64,000 nt of DNA from Methylobacterium sp. E-066 (GCF_022829635.1 NZ_JAKSYO010000092.1:62001-126000); one strand, 5' to 3'; shown: positions 33,636 to 43,691, counted from the stretch's first letter. Program-made: numbers and translations. Notes: a model not told the origin generated them from the sequence alone.

Positions 33636-35663
33636 TCAGCGCGGCGGGGGCGCCCCTTGCGCCGTCCCCTGCTGCAGCAGCGGCGTGATCCGCCGGACCG
33701 TGACGCGGCGGTTCTCCCGGGAGGCGCCCTGCGTGTTCACCTTCAGGGACTGCTCGCCGTAGCCCTGGGTGGTCAGGTTCTCCGGCGGGACCTGGAACTG
33801 CTGGGTCAGCACGGTTGCCACCGACTGCGCCCGGCGGTCCGACAGGGACAGGTTGTCGATGTCGGAGCCGACCGCGTCGGTGTAGCCCTCGATCAGAAAG
33901 ACCTCCTGCGGGTTGGCGCGGATCGCCCGGTTGATCGCCGCGGCGATCACCGACAGCCGGGCCGCCTGGTCCGGCGTGACCGTGAACGAGGCCGTGTCGA
34001 AGGTGATCGTGTCGATATCGACCGAGCGCATCCGGGCGCGCAGGTCCGGGCTGTAGCGGACCTGATCCAGGGTGTAGCGGCGGTCCACGGCGACCACCGG
34101 CGGGGCCGTCAGTGCCTCGTAGACCGCGCCCTCGTCCGCCTGCTCGTATTCCACCACGTAGCGGTCGCGGGGGATGCGGATGTCGGGGGGCGGCAGCACG
34201 ACCACGTCGTCGTAGATCGGGCGCGGCGGGCCGGCCGTGCTGTTGTCGATGATCACCACCTCGCGGCCATCGCGAAAACGGCGGTAGCGGCGCAGCATCC
34301 GCCCGTCATCGTCCGTGACGGTGACGATCTGCTCGCCGCCCGGCCGGTCGATGAAGCTGTAGAAGTCGGCGCCGCGTCGCTCGGAGCGGAAGCCGCGCGG
34401 GTCGAGATCCCGGAAGCGCTCGTTCTCGTCGTGGCGGATCAGATAGCCGTCGCGATCCCGGACGATGATCCGCCCGGGCTCCCGGTAATAGGTCCGGCCG
34501 CCCTCGCTGAATTCGCGCCGGTCGCGGCGGACCTGATCGTAGTCGCGCACGTCGTCGTCCGTCCGGAAACCGCCCGGAACGTAGCCGGGCTGGCCCGGCG
34601 TGTTGAACGCGCCGCGCGCGCCCAGGCCGCCCCCCGGCGGCTGACCCGGCTGGGCGCCGGGCGGCGGGGGCGGGGCGTCGGCGCCGGGCGGTGGCGCGGG
34701 CGGCTGGACGGGGCGGCCGGGTACCCCCGGCGCCATGTTCGGCGGCACCGGGCGACCGGGCTCGGCGCCGGGCTGCGGCTGGACGCCGGGCGGGTTTTCC
34801 AGGCGTTGGACGGGCCGGCCGGGGACGCCGGGGGCCATGTTGGGCGTTACGGGTCGACCGGGCTCTGCGCCGGGGCCAGCATTCGGCTGGGGCTGAGCGC
34901 CCGGCTGGGCGTCCGGCCGCTGCACGGGCCGACCCGGCACGCCGGGGGCCGCGCTCGGAGGTGGCGCGCCTGGGCCGCCGGGGCGCTGCGCCGGTGCCTC
35001 GCGATCAGGAGCAGCATCCCGGCGCTGCGCCGGAGCGTTCGGCGCGGCATTCGGCACCGCCCGCTCCGGGTCGGGCGCCCGGCGGTCCTGATCCGGCGCA
35101 CGCTGCGGCTGCGGCGGACGCTCCGGCGTCGACCGGGGTGGCGGCGGAGGCGATAGATCCCGCTGCGCCGGTTGCCTGTCGGGTCCGAGCCGTTCCGGCG
35201 CGGGCCGATCGGGCGCGCGCCGCTGCTCAGGCGCCGGACGCTCCGGCCCGGGGCGTTCCTGGCTGTCCGGCCCCCGATCCGGCCGGCGCTCCTGCGCGGG
35301 CGGACGGGCCGCAGGCGGCTCGGGCCGGCGCTCGGGAGCACGTTCGCGCGGGGGCGGCTCGGCCTGAGGCTGGCGCTCGCGCGGTGGCTCGGGACGCTCC
35401 CGCGGCGGCGGGGCGCGCTCGGGGCGCGGCTCCGGCCGTTCACGTGCGGCGGGCGGTGGACCGGGCGGCGGCCCGGGACGCTCCTGCGGCGGCCGTTCTG
35501 GGCGGGGGCCACCATGCGGAGGCTCGCCGCCGCCGCGCGGGCCGCGCTCGTCGGGGCCGCCCTGGGCCAGGAGCATCCGGTCCGGAGATGAGACCGCGGG
35601 CTGCACCAGGGTCAGGCCCGGGAGCACCGTGCCGGTGAGGAGGATCAGTCGCAGCAGCCGCAT
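33636..35663 (-). CDS. OmpA-family protein with very long Pro/Arg/Gln-rich region
   Basis: 675 residues. A signal peptide (LLRLILLTGTVLPGLTLV) is followed by roughly 330 residues of Pro, Arg, Gln, Glu and Gly, low in hydrophobics. They include three copies of PGVPGRPVQ. A middle domain (about 360-500) has DDVRDYDQVRRDRREF and YRRFRDGREVVIIDN. The C-terminal OmpA domain has IEGYTDAVGSDIDNLSLSDRRA and ASRENRRVTV, the peptidoglycan-binding Asp/Arg motif. It probably links the outer envelope to peptidoglycan, with the disordered region spanning the periplasm. Convergent with the efflux gene. Confidence 0.82.
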   Translation of the reverse strand: MRLLRLILLTGTVLPGLTLVQPAVSSPDRMLLAQGGPDERGPRGGGEPPHGGPRPERPPQERPGPPPGPPPAARERPEPRPERAPPPRERPEPPRERQPQAEPPPRERAPERRPEPPAARPPAQERRPDRGPDSQERPGPERPAPEQRRAPDRPAPERLGPDRQPAQRDLSPPPPPRSTPERPPQPQRAPDQDRRAPDPERAVPNAAPNAPAQRRDAAPDREAPAQRPGGPGAPPPSAAPGVPGRPVQRPDAQPGAQPQPNAGPGAEPGRPVTPNMAPGVPGRPVQRLENPPGVQPQPGAEPGRPVPPNMAPGVPGRPVQPPAPPPGADAPPPPPGAQPGQPPGGGLGARGAFNTPGQPGYVPGGFRTDDDVRDYDQVRRDRREFSEGGRTYYREPGRIIVRDRDGYLIRHDENERFRDLDPRGFRSERRGADFYSFIDRPGGEQIVTVTDDDGRMLRRYRRFRDGREVVIIDNSTAGPPRPIYDDVVVLPPPDIRIPRDRYVVEYEQADEGAVYEALTAPPVVAVDRRYTLDQVRYSPDLRARMRSVDIDTITFDTASFTVTPDQAARLSVIAAAINRAIRANPQEVFLIEGYTDAVGSDIDNLSLSDRRAQSVATVLTQQFQVPPENLTTQGYGEQSLKVNTQGASRENRRVTVRRITPLLQQGTAQGAPPPR
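34700..34960. repeat. in-gene tandem repeats of the OmpA-like protein
   Basis: Three imperfect direct repeats encode PGVPGRPVQ followed by PQP/PGAEPGRP blocks, spaced about 30 codons apart. This is a likely site of length variation between strains. Confidence 0.6.
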
Positions 35664-35740
35664 CGGGGCCTCGTTTCGGATCGAGCCGACCCGAACCCCG
35701 TGCGCGGCCTATGGTTCCGAGCCGGCGGCTCAAGACTCCG

Positions 35741-36793
35741 TCAGGGCGTCAGCCGCTGGGGCACCGCGATCATGTCGGGGGCGATGATCCGCACCGCGAC
35801 ATGGTCGGGCTTGGTGCCCGCCAGCTTGGCCTCGCCGGCCTTCTCCGCCGCGCCGGCATTCAACTCGACCCCGGCGCGTCCGGCGGCGTCGGCGGCGAGT
35901 TCGGCCGCGGTCCGGTCGGCTCGGCCGACCAGGGTCAGGCGCACCTTCGGCCGCGACAGGGCCTCGGCCTGCATCGGCGTGACGAAGATATCGCCCTTGT
36001 GCCGCACCAGCATGCTCTCGGCCTTCACCAGGGACTGCGCCCAGGTCTGGTTCTGCGGCTTGCAGGAGCAGTTCGGGACGAATTCCTTGCGGAACTTGAA
36101 CGCGTTGGCGAGGCTCACATAGGCACGGCTGCCTTTCACCGAGGCGGCGTGCTTCAGCGCCTCGTCGCCGTAGGGCATCGCATAGGCCTGGGCCTCGGTG
36201 CCGGGGCAGAGCGCCTGGCACATCTCGTCGGCACCGCCGCGCCCTTCGGGCAGGTTGCGCATCGGGAAGAAGCCGCCGTCGCAGGTCCGCACGCAGACCA
36301 TCTGCGGGCCGCCCTTGGCATAGGCCTCGCCGGTGGAGACGTAGGTTTCCCGGGCCGGGCAGTTGGCGGTGACAAGCCCCTGCAACTCGCGCTTGCGGGC
36401 GCCGCTGTCGTCGAACACCGCGCCGCCATAGGTCGCCTTGAGGGCGCGGATGCGCTGCTCCACGGCGCCGCACTGGGGCGGGCGGGTGTCGAAGAACAGG
36501 AACTTGCCGCCCTCGCAGCTGAGGCCGCGGAAATACGCTTCCAGCCGTCCGATCTCGTCGTTGAGCGCCCGGGTCGTGCTGGCGCCGTTCTGGACGGAGG
36601 CGAGTTCGGCCCGGTAGCGCCGGCAGAGCGGCGACGGAAGCTGCGGCACGCCCGGCCTCGCTTCTCCGGCGACCGGCGGGCTCGGCGGAGCATCCTGCGC
36701 CCGCGCGGTGTCGAGGCTGAGAGACAGACCGCACGCCAACGCCGCGCTCAAGATGAGGCGGCCGAGCGAACGGACGATCGGACGGTCAAGCAT
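35741..36793 (-). CDS. DUF2865 secreted protein
   Basis: 350 residues from ATG 36793 (ATG 36805 is an alternative). A signal peptide ends near DTARAQDAP. Conserved cysteine motifs are LSCEGGKFLFFD, RPPQCGAVEQRI, QMVCVRTCDGGFFPM, EMCQALCPG and NCSCKPQNQTW. The CVRTCDGGFFP block is the hallmark of the DUF2865 family of Hyphomicrobiales. The many cysteines suggest periplasmic disulfides. Function unknown. It lies next to other envelope proteins and is divergent from creA. Confidence 0.8.
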   Translation of the reverse strand: MLDRPIVRSLGRLILSAALACGLSLSLDTARAQDAPPSPPVAGEARPGVPQLPSPLCRRYRAELASVQNGASTTRALNDEIGRLEAYFRGLSCEGGKFLFFDTRPPQCGAVEQRIRALKATYGGAVFDDSGARKRELQGLVTANCPARETYVSTGEAYAKGGPQMVCVRTCDGGFFPMRNLPEGRGGADEMCQALCPGTEAQAYAMPYGDEALKHAASVKGSRAYVSLANAFKFRKEFVPNCSCKPQNQTWAQSLVKAESMLVRHKGDIFVTPMQAEALSRPKVRLTLVGRADRTAAELAADAAGRAGVELNAGAAEKAGEAKLAGTKPDHVAVRIIAPDMIAVPQRLTP

Positions 36794-36956
36794 CGGCTGC
36801 TGCATCGCGTTGATCGGAAATGCCGCAATCCACCCTGGTCGGGCGCTGTTCTGCCCCGGCCTCGGGACCGAAGCAGCTTGAGTGTACGCCCCCTCGCAAG
36901 GTGGCGACACCCCTCCTACATCGGGGCGGCGCGCTCAGGCAGGGAATTGACCCGTG

Positions 36957-37472
36957 ATGTGGTTTCGGAGTCTCACCTATGTTGGGCTTGTCGCCCTCGG
37001 CCTCTCGGCGGCCGGACCGGCCTCGGCCCAGGAGCCGGACCGGATCTTCTCCAAATCCACGGTCTGGCGGCCGCTGACCCCCAACGACAAGCTGGTGGTC
37101 TACGGCATCGACGACCCGGCCGTGTCGGGGGTCGCTTGCTGGTACACGCAGCCGGAAAAGGGCGGCATCAAGGGGACGCTCGGCTTGGCCGAGGACGTCT
37201 CCGACATCTCGCTGGCCTGCCGCCAGACCGGGCCGATTGCCTTCAAGGGCAAGCTGGGCCAGGGCGAGGTCGTGTTCAGCGAGCGGCGTTCGCTGATCTT
37301 CAAGTCGATGCAGATCGTGCGCGGCTGTGACGCCCAGCGCAACACGCTGATCTACATGGTCTATTCGGATAAGGTCATCCAAGGGTCGCCGAAGAACTCG
37401 ACCTCGGCGGTGCCGCTGGCGCCCTGGGGCACCGAGCCGGCGCCGAAATGCTCGGATTTCGTGAAGGGCTGA
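36957..37472 (+). CDS. creA: CreA-family periplasmic protein
   Basis: 171 residues from ATG 36957 (the GTG just before is a possible start). A signal peptide (YVGLVALGLSAAGPASA) is followed by the CreA pattern: YGIDDPAVSGVACWYTQPEK, GGIKGTLGLAEDVSDISLAC and RQTGPI, with a late RGCDAQRNTLIYMVYSDK. CreA is widely conserved and still without a defined function. Confidence 0.88.
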   Translation: MWFRSLTYVGLVALGLSAAGPASAQEPDRIFSKSTVWRPLTPNDKLVVYGIDDPAVSGVACWYTQPEKGGIKGTLGLAEDVSDISLACRQTGPIAFKGKLGQGEVVFSERRSLIFKSMQIVRGCDAQRNTLIYMVYSDKVIQGSPKNSTSAVPLAPWGTEPAPKCSDFVKG

Positions 37473-37481
37473 CGGCGCGCG

Positions 37482-37829
37482 TCAGTCCCGGCAGGTGATG
37501 CGGATCGGGCGCTCGGTCGGGGTCGCGATCGGCTGCTCGATGGCGCCGGTATACTCGTCGGCCGCGGCGATCCCGAAGGTGTTGGCGGCAGCGTAGCCCT
37601 GCGCCTCGCACCAGGCATTGGCGACCACCTGGCCGCATTCGCTGCCGGGGGTCGTCAAGCAGTCGCCGACGCCGTAGCCGTCGCTCGACGGGATCAGGAA
37701 CGTCTTCTCGACATGGGCCGGCACCTTCGCGGGCGTCTCGCCGTCGCTGCCGGCGAACGCACCTTGCGCGAGGCAAGCCGTGGCCAGGCAAGCGGCGATG
37801 ACGAAGTAACCGGCGGCCGTGCGTCGCAT
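37482..37829 (-). CDS. small secreted protein of unknown function
   Basis: 115 residues. A signal peptide (YFVIAACLATACLAQGAFA) leaves a mature protein of about 90 residues with four cysteines (GDCLTTPGSEC, NAWCEAQGY, ITCRD). PSSDGYGVGDCL and ANAWCEAQGYA are the most distinctive parts. No family was recognised. It is convergent with creA, 9 bp apart. Confidence 0.65.
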   Translation of the reverse strand: MRRTAAGYFVIAACLATACLAQGAFAGSDGETPAKVPAHVEKTFLIPSSDGYGVGDCLTTPGSECGQVVANAWCEAQGYAAANTFGIAAADEYTGAIEQPIATPTERPIRITCRD

Positions 37830-38138
37830 CGAAGGTCCTTGTGTGCAGTATCTTAGGTGTGAGGAGCTTGGGCCGGACGGTCCGACGGCGCGGTTAAGGA
37901 AGGCTTACCCGCCGCTCGTGAGGGCCATCTCGAATTCCTCACGCTTTTGCGTTAGCCCCATCGAGCGGGCGGCACCGTCGCCGCAGTGCAACAGCGGGCG
38001 GCTGCGGCAGGGCGTGAGCCGCCATGGTTCGGCCGCTCTTCGTGTCGCAGAGCCCGCAGGTCGTTGAGGGCAGGGCCGGTTTTCCGGCGACGGCGCGGCG
38101 CCGGATTTCGGCCGCGGCGCCGGAAGGGGATGGGTTTC
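37830..38138. other. intergenic region before cysS
   Basis: 309 bp between divergent genes. Only the cysS ribosome site (GGAAGGGG near 38121) is recognisable. There is no T-box or repeat. Confidence 0.35.
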
Positions 38139-39536
38139 ATGGCGCCGATGTTGCGGTTCTACAACACGCTGACCGGTGCCAAGGAGGCGTTCGCGCCGAT
38201 CGATCCCGCCCAGGTGCGGATGTATGCCTGCGGCCCGACCGTCTACGACGCGGCCCATATCGGCAACGCGCGCCCGATCATCGTCTTCGACCTGCTGTTC
38301 CGGCTGCTGCGCCATCTCTACGGGCCGGCGCACGTCACCTACGCCCGCAACGTCACGGACGTGGACGACAAGATCAATGCCCGCGCGGCCGAGCGCGGCA
38401 TCACGATCCGCGAACTCACCGACGGCACGCTGGCGCAGTTCCACCGGGACCTGCGCGATCTCGGCGTGCTGAGCCCCGAGGACGTGAATGTGCCGGGCGA
38501 ACCGCCCCGTTTCATCGAGCCCCGGGCCACCGATCACATTGCCGAGATGCGCGCGATGATCGACGCGCTGGTCGCCGGGGGGCACGCCTACGTGGCCGAA
38601 GGGCACGTGCTGTTCGACGTGCCGGCGATGCCCGATTACGGCCGCCTCTCGAAGCGTCCCCTCGACGAGATGGAGGCCGGTGCCCGGGTCGAGGTCGCGC
38701 CCTACAAGCGCTCGCCCCTCGATTTCGTGCTGTGGAAGCCGTCGAAGCCCGGCGAGCCGTCCTGGCCGTCGCCCGCCGGCATCGCCGAGCCCGGGCGTCC
38801 AGGTTGGCATATCGAGTGCTCCGCGATGTCGGCCAAGCACCTCGGCAAAACCTTCGACATCCATGCCGGCGGCATCGACCTGATCTTCCCCCACCACGAG
38901 AACGAGGTGGCGCAATCGCGCTGCTGCTTCGGGACGCCGGTGATGGCCAATGTCTGGCTGCACAACGGCTTCCTGCAGGTGGAGGGGGAGAAGATGTCGA
39001 AGTCACTCGGCAACTTCATCACCATCCGCGACGTGCTGAAGGATTGGCCCGGCGAGGTCGTGCGCCTGACTATGCTCAAGACGCATTACCGGCAGCCGAT
39101 CGACTGGACGTTGCGCGGACTTGAGGAGTCGAGCCGCGTGCTCGACCGCTGGTACAACGCCGCCGGGGATAGGCCGGCCGCCGAGGCGGTGCCGAGCTCG
39201 GTTCTCGACGCGCTCTGCGACGACCTCAACACGCCGGCGGCGATCAACGCGCTGCACGGCCTTGCCGGCGGCGGTTCCGACGAGGCGGCTTCGCTGCGGG
39301 CCGGCGCGAACCTGTTCGGCCTGCTCACGCGCACCCGCAGCGACCGCGAGCAGGATCAGGTCGCCGCCGCCGGGATCGATGTCGCCGCCGTCGAGGCTCT
39401 GATCGCCGAGCGCCGGGCCGCCCGGGCCGCGAAGGATTGGGCCGCCTCCGACCGGGCCCGCGACGCGCTCGCCGCCATGGGCGTATCAGTGAAGGACAAC
39501 AAGGACGGCACCAGCACCTGGACGGTGGCGCGCTGA
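38139..39536 (+). CDS. cysS: cysteine--tRNA ligase
   Basis: 465 residues from ATG 38139. A class I synthetase with [10 protein letters not shown] (zinc-ligand Cys), HIGNARP (HIGH motif), [24 protein letters not shown] and KMSKSLGN. The length matches bacterial CysRS (about 461). The C-terminal helical domain ends [15 protein letters not shown], a usual CysRS ending. An ATG at 38130 would add three residues. It acts in the cytoplasm in protein synthesis. Confidence 0.95.
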   Translation: MAPMLRFYNTLTGAKEAFAPIDPAQVRMYACGPTVYDAAHIGNARPIIVFDLLFRLLRHLYGPAHVTYARNVTDVDDKINARAAERGITIRELTDGTLAQFHRDLRDLGVLSPEDVNVPGEPPRFIEPRATDHIAEMRAMIDALVAGGHAYVAEGHVLFDVPAMPDYGRLSKRPLDEMEAGARVEVAPYKRSPLDFVLWKPSKPGEPSWPSPAGIAEPGRPGWHIECSAMSAKHLGKTFDIHAGGIDLIFPHHENEVAQSRCCFGTPVMANVWLHNGFLQVEGEKMSKSLGNFITIRDVLKDWPGEVVRLTMLKTHYRQPIDWTLRGLEESSRVLDRWYNAAGDRPAAEAVPSSVLDALCDDLNTPAAINALHGLAGGGSDEAASLRAGANLFGLLTRTRSDREQDQVAAAGIDVAAVEALIAERRAARAAKDWAASDRARDALAAMGVSVKDNKDGTSTWTVAR

Positions 39537-39621
39537 GCTGGGCCGCGTCCTCTCGCCCGATTGCGCCGAGTGCCTGGTGCCGCATCTCTGATGGCGGGGC
39601 TCGGAGCAGCAGGGTTTGCGC

Positions 39622-40389
39622 GTGATCAGTGTCGGGACCATCGGGACGCGGCTCGCAGCCGCTCTAGGCGCCTCCGCGATCGGGCTCGGTCTGGCGGGGC
39701 CGGCCGCGGCTATCGACGGCGGGGCGCCGGCGGGGCGGGATGCGCTGGCGCAGGCCACCGTCGCGATCGGGACGATCACCCAGCCCGAGGAAGCGCTGAA
39801 CCTCACCCGGTGCACCGGGATCCTGATCGCGCCGGACCTGGTGCTCACCGCAGCGCATTGCGTGAACGGCGATCCGCTCGGCGCGCTCGTGGTGTTCTTC
39901 CGCGGCACCGAGCCGGCGCGGCCGGTCTACGGGGCGCGGGTCGCCGCTCGCTACAGCCCCGATCCCGGCGAGATGCTGCCGAACGCGGCCCCCGACGTGA
40001 GCCTCGCCGACCTGTCCCTCGACCTCGCGGTCCTGCGCCTGACCGAGCCGGTGCGCGACCGGCGGCCGGTGCCGCTCGCGGCCGATCCCCGCCGTATCCC
40101 GAAGAGCCTGCGGATCGCGGGTGCCGGCCTGTCCGGGCGCGGCGTCGGGCGCCTGCGCACCGCCAGCCTGACGCCGGTGGCGGCGAGCAACACAGGCCTG
40201 ACCATCGCCCGGGCGAACGGCGCCCGGATCTGCTTCGGCGATTCCGGCGGTCCCGTCGTCGCGCAGGATCGCGGCGGCACCTATGTCTGGGGCGTGGCGA
40301 GCGCCGTGATCACCCGGACCGCCCCGTGCGGCGGCTACGTGGTGGTCGCGCCGGCCGCCCAGGTCTTTTCCGGGACCGGGGTTCGGTAA
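39622..40389 (+). CDS. secreted trypsin-like serine protease
   Basis: 255 residues from GTG 39622, seven bases after AGGG (a TTG at 39616 is possible). A signal peptide ends near GPAAA, and the mature start IDGGAPAGRD resembles the activated N-terminus of S1 proteases. The triad is visible: His79 in LTAAHC, Asp134 in DLAVLRL and Ser208 in GDSGGP. CTGILIAPDLVLTAAHC is canonical. It is a stand-alone gene followed by a strong terminator. Substrates are unknown. Confidence 0.88.
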   Translation: MISVGTIGTRLAAALGASAIGLGLAGPAAAIDGGAPAGRDALAQATVAIGTITQPEEALNLTRCTGILIAPDLVLTAAHCVNGDPLGALVVFFRGTEPARPVYGARVAARYSPDPGEMLPNAAPDVSLADLSLDLAVLRLTEPVRDRRPVPLAADPRRIPKSLRIAGAGLSGRGVGRLRTASLTPVAASNTGLTIARANGARICFGDSGGPVVAQDRGGTYVWGVASAVITRTAPCGGYVVVAPAAQVFSGTGVR

Positions 40390-40403
40390 GTCCCAAACAC
40401 GCG

Positions 40404-40437
40404 AAAACCCCGCGCGGCCGAGCCGCACGGGGTTTTT
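40404..40437. terminator. bidirectional rho-independent terminator
   Basis: AAAACCCCGCGCGGC-CGA-GCCGCACGGGGTTTTT forms a GC-rich stem with A and T runs on the two sides. It can serve both the protease gene and ctrA, which converge here. Confidence 0.85.
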
Positions 40438-40462
40438 CAAGACGGGGATGACCCGTGACGGA

Positions 40463-41164
40463 TCAGACCGCCATGCGCTCTTCGGCATCCATCGGCTCGC
40501 GCAGCACGTAGCCGCGGCCCCAGACGGTCTCGATGTAGTTCTTGCCCTGGCTGGCGTTGGCGAGCTTCTTGCGCAGCTTGCAGATGAACACGTCGATGAT
40601 CTTCAGTTCCGGCTCGTCCATGCCGCCGTAGAGATGGTTGAGGAACATCTCCTTGGTGAGCGTCGTGCCCTTCCGCAGCGAGAGGAGTTCCAGCATCTGG
40701 TACTCCTTGCCGGTCAGGTGCACCCGGGCGCCGCCGACCTCGACGGTCTTCTGGTCGAGGTTCACGATCAGGTCGGCGGTGGTGATCACCGACTGGGCAT
40801 GGCCCTTCGAGCGGCGCACGATGGCGTGGATGCGGGCCACCAGCTCGTCCTTGTGGAACGGCTTGGTAAGGTAATCGTCGGCCCCGAAGCCCAGACCCTT
40901 CACCTTGTCCTCGATGCCGGCCATGCCGGAGAGGATCAGGATCGGCGTCTTCACCTTCGCCACGCGCAGGTTGCGCAGAACCTCGTAGCCCGACATGTCG
41001 GGCAGGTTCAGATCGAGGAGGATGATGTCGTAATCGTAGAGCTTGCCGAGGTCGATCCCCTCTTCGCCCAGGTCGGTCGTATAGGTGTTGAAGTTCTCGG
41101 ACTTGAGCATCAACTCGATGCTCTGCGCGGTCGCGCTATCGTCCTCGATCAAAAGTACCCGCAT
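40463..41164 (-). CDS. ctrA: cell-cycle master response regulator CtrA
   Basis: 233 residues. An OmpR-type regulator: the receiver has Glu7-Asp8-Asp9, phospho-acceptor Asp51 in [12 protein letters not shown], and Lys in [11 protein letters not shown]. The winged-helix domain contains [20 protein letters not shown] and [13 protein letters not shown], all near-identical to alphaproteobacterial CtrA. It controls cell-cycle and flagellar genes. It ends ERMAV, whereas Caulobacter CtrA ends in Ala-Ala, the ClpXP recognition end. The long upstream region carries GANTC sites and paired TTAA motifs. It is divergent from fliI. Confidence 0.97.
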   Translation of the reverse strand: MRVLLIEDDSATAQSIELMLKSENFNTYTTDLGEEGIDLGKLYDYDIILLDLNLPDMSGYEVLRNLRVAKVKTPILILSGMAGIEDKVKGLGFGADDYLTKPFHKDELVARIHAIVRRSKGHAQSVITTADLIVNLDQKTVEVGGARVHLTGKEYQMLELLSLRKGTTLTKEMFLNHLYGGMDEPELKIIDVFICKLRKKLANASQGKNYIETVWGRGYVLREPMDAEERMAV

Positions 41165-41585
41165 CGTCGGTCCCCAGCCCCGCCGGCCGCATCAGCGCGC
41201 AGACACGTCCCCACCGATCACCCGCCACCGGCCTGTGGACGGGCGCTCCGTCGCTCTTGACGTGGAACGCTATGGATTAATCGTTAACAAAACCTGATTC
41301 CCACCCGCAAGCGTCTCGTTCACCGGCCCGCGAGCTTGACGGGAGGAATGAGGTCCCTCCACGCCTGCCCGGGGCTGTGATTCCGGTCCGTCCGCGATCG
41401 GCACGCCCGCGACCTGGGGCGTAAGTGCTTCCCCCGTAACGACCCGATCCCGGCTGTGATCCTGCGGCCACAGCCCCACGACTTCGTGAAGCGTTAAAAG
41501 CCGCGGGAGCCCGGATCGGGCCGCTACGAGCCCGATGACCTCAGTGTTAAGGAGGCCGGTAAACGAAGCGTTGAGAGCGAGGCGG
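41165..41585. other. divergent control region ctrA/fliI
   Basis: 421 bp. It contains GTTAACGATTAATCC (minus strand, about 41273-41287), two GANTC sites (41296-41300 and 41379-41383) and further TTAA half-sites near 41495 and 41546. In Caulobacter the ctrA promoter is tuned by GANTC methylation and CtrA binding. The assignment here is inferred. Confidence 0.45.
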
Positions 41586-42938
41586 ATGACACAGGTTCCG
41601 GCAAGGTCCGTTACCAATCTCGCCGCGGCGCAGGCCGCCCTCGATCGGATCGAGGTGCTGGAGACGTTCGGCCGGGTGGTGGCGATCCGCGGCCTGCTGG
41701 TCGAGGTGGCCGGGCCGGTGGCGGCCATGCGGCTCGGCGGCCGGATCGACGTGGAGGGCGCCAACGGCCTCGGGCTGGTGCCGTGCGAGATCATCGGCTT
41801 CCAGGGTGACCGGGCGCTCGCCATGCCGTTCGGATCCCTGGAGGGGGTCCGCCGCGGCTGCCCGGCCTATGTGCGCGACGAATCAGCCGGCGCGATCCGT
41901 CCTTCGGCCGCCTGGCTCGGGCGGGTGGTCGACGCCCTCGGTCGCCCGGTCGACGGGCTCGGGCCGCTGCCGCAGGGGCCGGACGTCTATTCGCTCCGCG
42001 CCGACCCGCCCCCCGCCCATGCCCGCGCCCGGGTCGGCGGACCGCTGGACCTCGGGGTCCGGTGCATCAACACCTTTCTGACCATGTGCGCCGGCCAGCG
42101 GATGGGCATCTTCGCCGGCTCCGGCGTCGGCAAGTCCGTGCTGCTGTCGATGCTGGCCCGCTACACCGCCGCCGACGTGGCGGTGATCGGCCTCGTGGGC
42201 GAGCGCGGCCGCGAGGTTCAGGAGTTTTTGCAGGACGATCTCGGCGCCGCCGGCCTCGCCCGCTCGGTGGTGGTGGTGGCGACCTCGGACGAGCCGGCGC
42301 TGATGCGCCGCAACGCCGCCTACGTGACGCTCTCGGTGGCCGAGCATTTTCGCGACCAGGGCGCGAAGGTGCTGTGCATGATCGATTCGATCACGCGCTT
42401 CGCCATGGCCCAGCGCGATATCGGCCTCGCGGCGGGCGAGCCGCCCACCGCCAAGGGCTACACGCCGACGGTGTTCTCCGAATTGCCGCGCCTGCTCGAG
42501 CGGGCCGGACCCGGGGTGGGCGCCGGGACGATCTCGGCCCTGTTCACCGTGCTGGTCGAGGGCGACGACCACAACGAGCCGGTCGCCGACGCGGTCCGCG
42601 GCATCCTGGACGGCCACATCGTCATGGAGCGGGCCATCGCCGAGCGCGGGCGCTATCCGGCGATCAACGTGCTGCGCTCGGTTTCCCGGACCATGCCGCG
42701 CTCCTGCGATCCGACCTACCTGCCGCTGGTCCGCCAGGCCCGGCGGGTGCTGTCGACCTACGCCGACATGGAGGAACTGATCCGGCTCGGCGCCTACCGG
42801 GCGGGCTCCTCCCAGGAGGTCGACGAGGCCGTGGCGCTCATGCCTCAGCTTGAGGCTTTTCTGGGGCAGGGTAAGGAAGAAGCAACGTCCATCGGCGATG
42901 GTTACGCACGGCTCAGCCAGATCATCGGCGGGGCCTAG
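41586..42938 (+). CDS. fliI: flagellum-specific ATPase
   Basis: 450 residues from ATG 41586, with GAGGCGG upstream. An F1-beta-like ATPase with Walker [10 protein letters not shown], Walker [15 protein letters not shown] and the [10 protein letters not shown] element. The catalytic-interface segment [18 protein letters not shown] is the FliI/T3SS hallmark. It energises unfolding and export of flagellar subunits with FliH, FliJ and FlhA. It is followed by fliJ after 149 bp. Confidence 0.94.
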   Translation: MTQVPARSVTNLAAAQAALDRIEVLETFGRVVAIRGLLVEVAGPVAAMRLGGRIDVEGANGLGLVPCEIIGFQGDRALAMPFGSLEGVRRGCPAYVRDESAGAIRPSAAWLGRVVDALGRPVDGLGPLPQGPDVYSLRADPPPAHARARVGGPLDLGVRCINTFLTMCAGQRMGIFAGSGVGKSVLLSMLARYTAADVAVIGLVGERGREVQEFLQDDLGAAGLARSVVVVATSDEPALMRRNAAYVTLSVAEHFRDQGAKVLCMIDSITRFAMAQRDIGLAAGEPPTAKGYTPTVFSELPRLLERAGPGVGAGTISALFTVLVEGDDHNEPVADAVRGILDGHIVMERAIAERGRYPAINVLRSVSRTMPRSCDPTYLPLVRQARRVLSTYADMEELIRLGAYRAGSSQEVDEAVALMPQLEAFLGQGKEEATSIGDGYARLSQIIGGA

Positions 42939-43087
42939 GCATCATGCAGCGAAGCGGTAACCGCTCGGGTGCATTGAGTGATGCGGAACTAGGGTCTGAG
43001 CAGGTTCGCCGTTGCGATCCTGTTCAGGGCACGGGCCGGGTACGGTCCTTGGCGCGGCCCTGAGCGTTGCGTGGAGTGAGCGTCCCA

Positions 43088-43495
43088 ATGAAATCGCGTG
43101 ACACGCTGATCCGGCTGCGTCGCTTCCAGGTTGATGAGAAGCGGCGGCGTGTGACCCAGATCGAGATGATGATGGCCGACTTCCAGCGCATGGCGGTGGA
43201 ACTCGACCGCGAGGTCGCCGTCGAGGAAGCCCGCGCCGGCATCACCGATGTCGGGCATTTCGCCTACCCGACCTATGCCCGCGCCGCCGCCGGCCGCCGG
43301 GACAACATGCGCCAGTCCGCCCAGGCGCTGGAGGGCCAGCTGGCCGAGGCCAAGGCCGAACTCGGCGAGGCGTTCGAGGAACTGAAGAAGGTCGAGATCC
43401 TGAACGATCGCGAGCGCACCGCCGAGCGTGCCGCCGACGCGATTCGGGATCAGGCCGCGATGGACGGGATCGGCCTCAACCGCGCTCGCGGCTGA
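43088..43495 (+). CDS. fliJ: flagellar export protein FliJ
   Basis: 135 residues from ATG 43088. It is almost entirely coiled-coil, starting SRDTLIRLRRFQVDEKRRRV and continuing with ALEGQLAEAKAELGEAFEEL and KVEILNDRERTAER. This matches FliJ in length, helix pattern and position after fliI. It binds the FliI ring and couples it to FlhA. Confidence 0.85.
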   Translation: MKSRDTLIRLRRFQVDEKRRRVTQIEMMMADFQRMAVELDREVAVEEARAGITDVGHFAYPTYARAAAGRRDNMRQSAQALEGQLAEAKAELGEAFEELKKVEILNDRERTAERAADAIRDQAAMDGIGLNRARG

Positions 43496-43691
43496 CGTGG
43501 TCGAAGGGGCTTCACGCACCCACGCGTTGAACCCCGTGCGGCGCCCGGTTCTCCGAGTCCGCGTGTGATGTGCCGGCAACGCGGCACGAAACCGTCATGA
43601 TCGCCTGACAAGGGGATCGGGATGGCCTCGATCCGCTTGCGGCGCGTTGCAGGGCGGCGCATCAGGGGCTCTCCCCGGGGCGTCGGTGTAC

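Noticed and set aside
34700..34960. Regularly spaced repeats that could suggest a CRISPR array
   Set aside because: They are coding repeats (PGVPGRPVQ) in one open frame, not identical repeats with unique spacers. No cas gene is present.
41540..41570. CtrA box directly upstream of fliI (TTAAGGAGGCCGGTAAAC)
   Set aside because: The second half-site does not match at 7-bp spacing, and AGGAGG looks more like a ribosome site.
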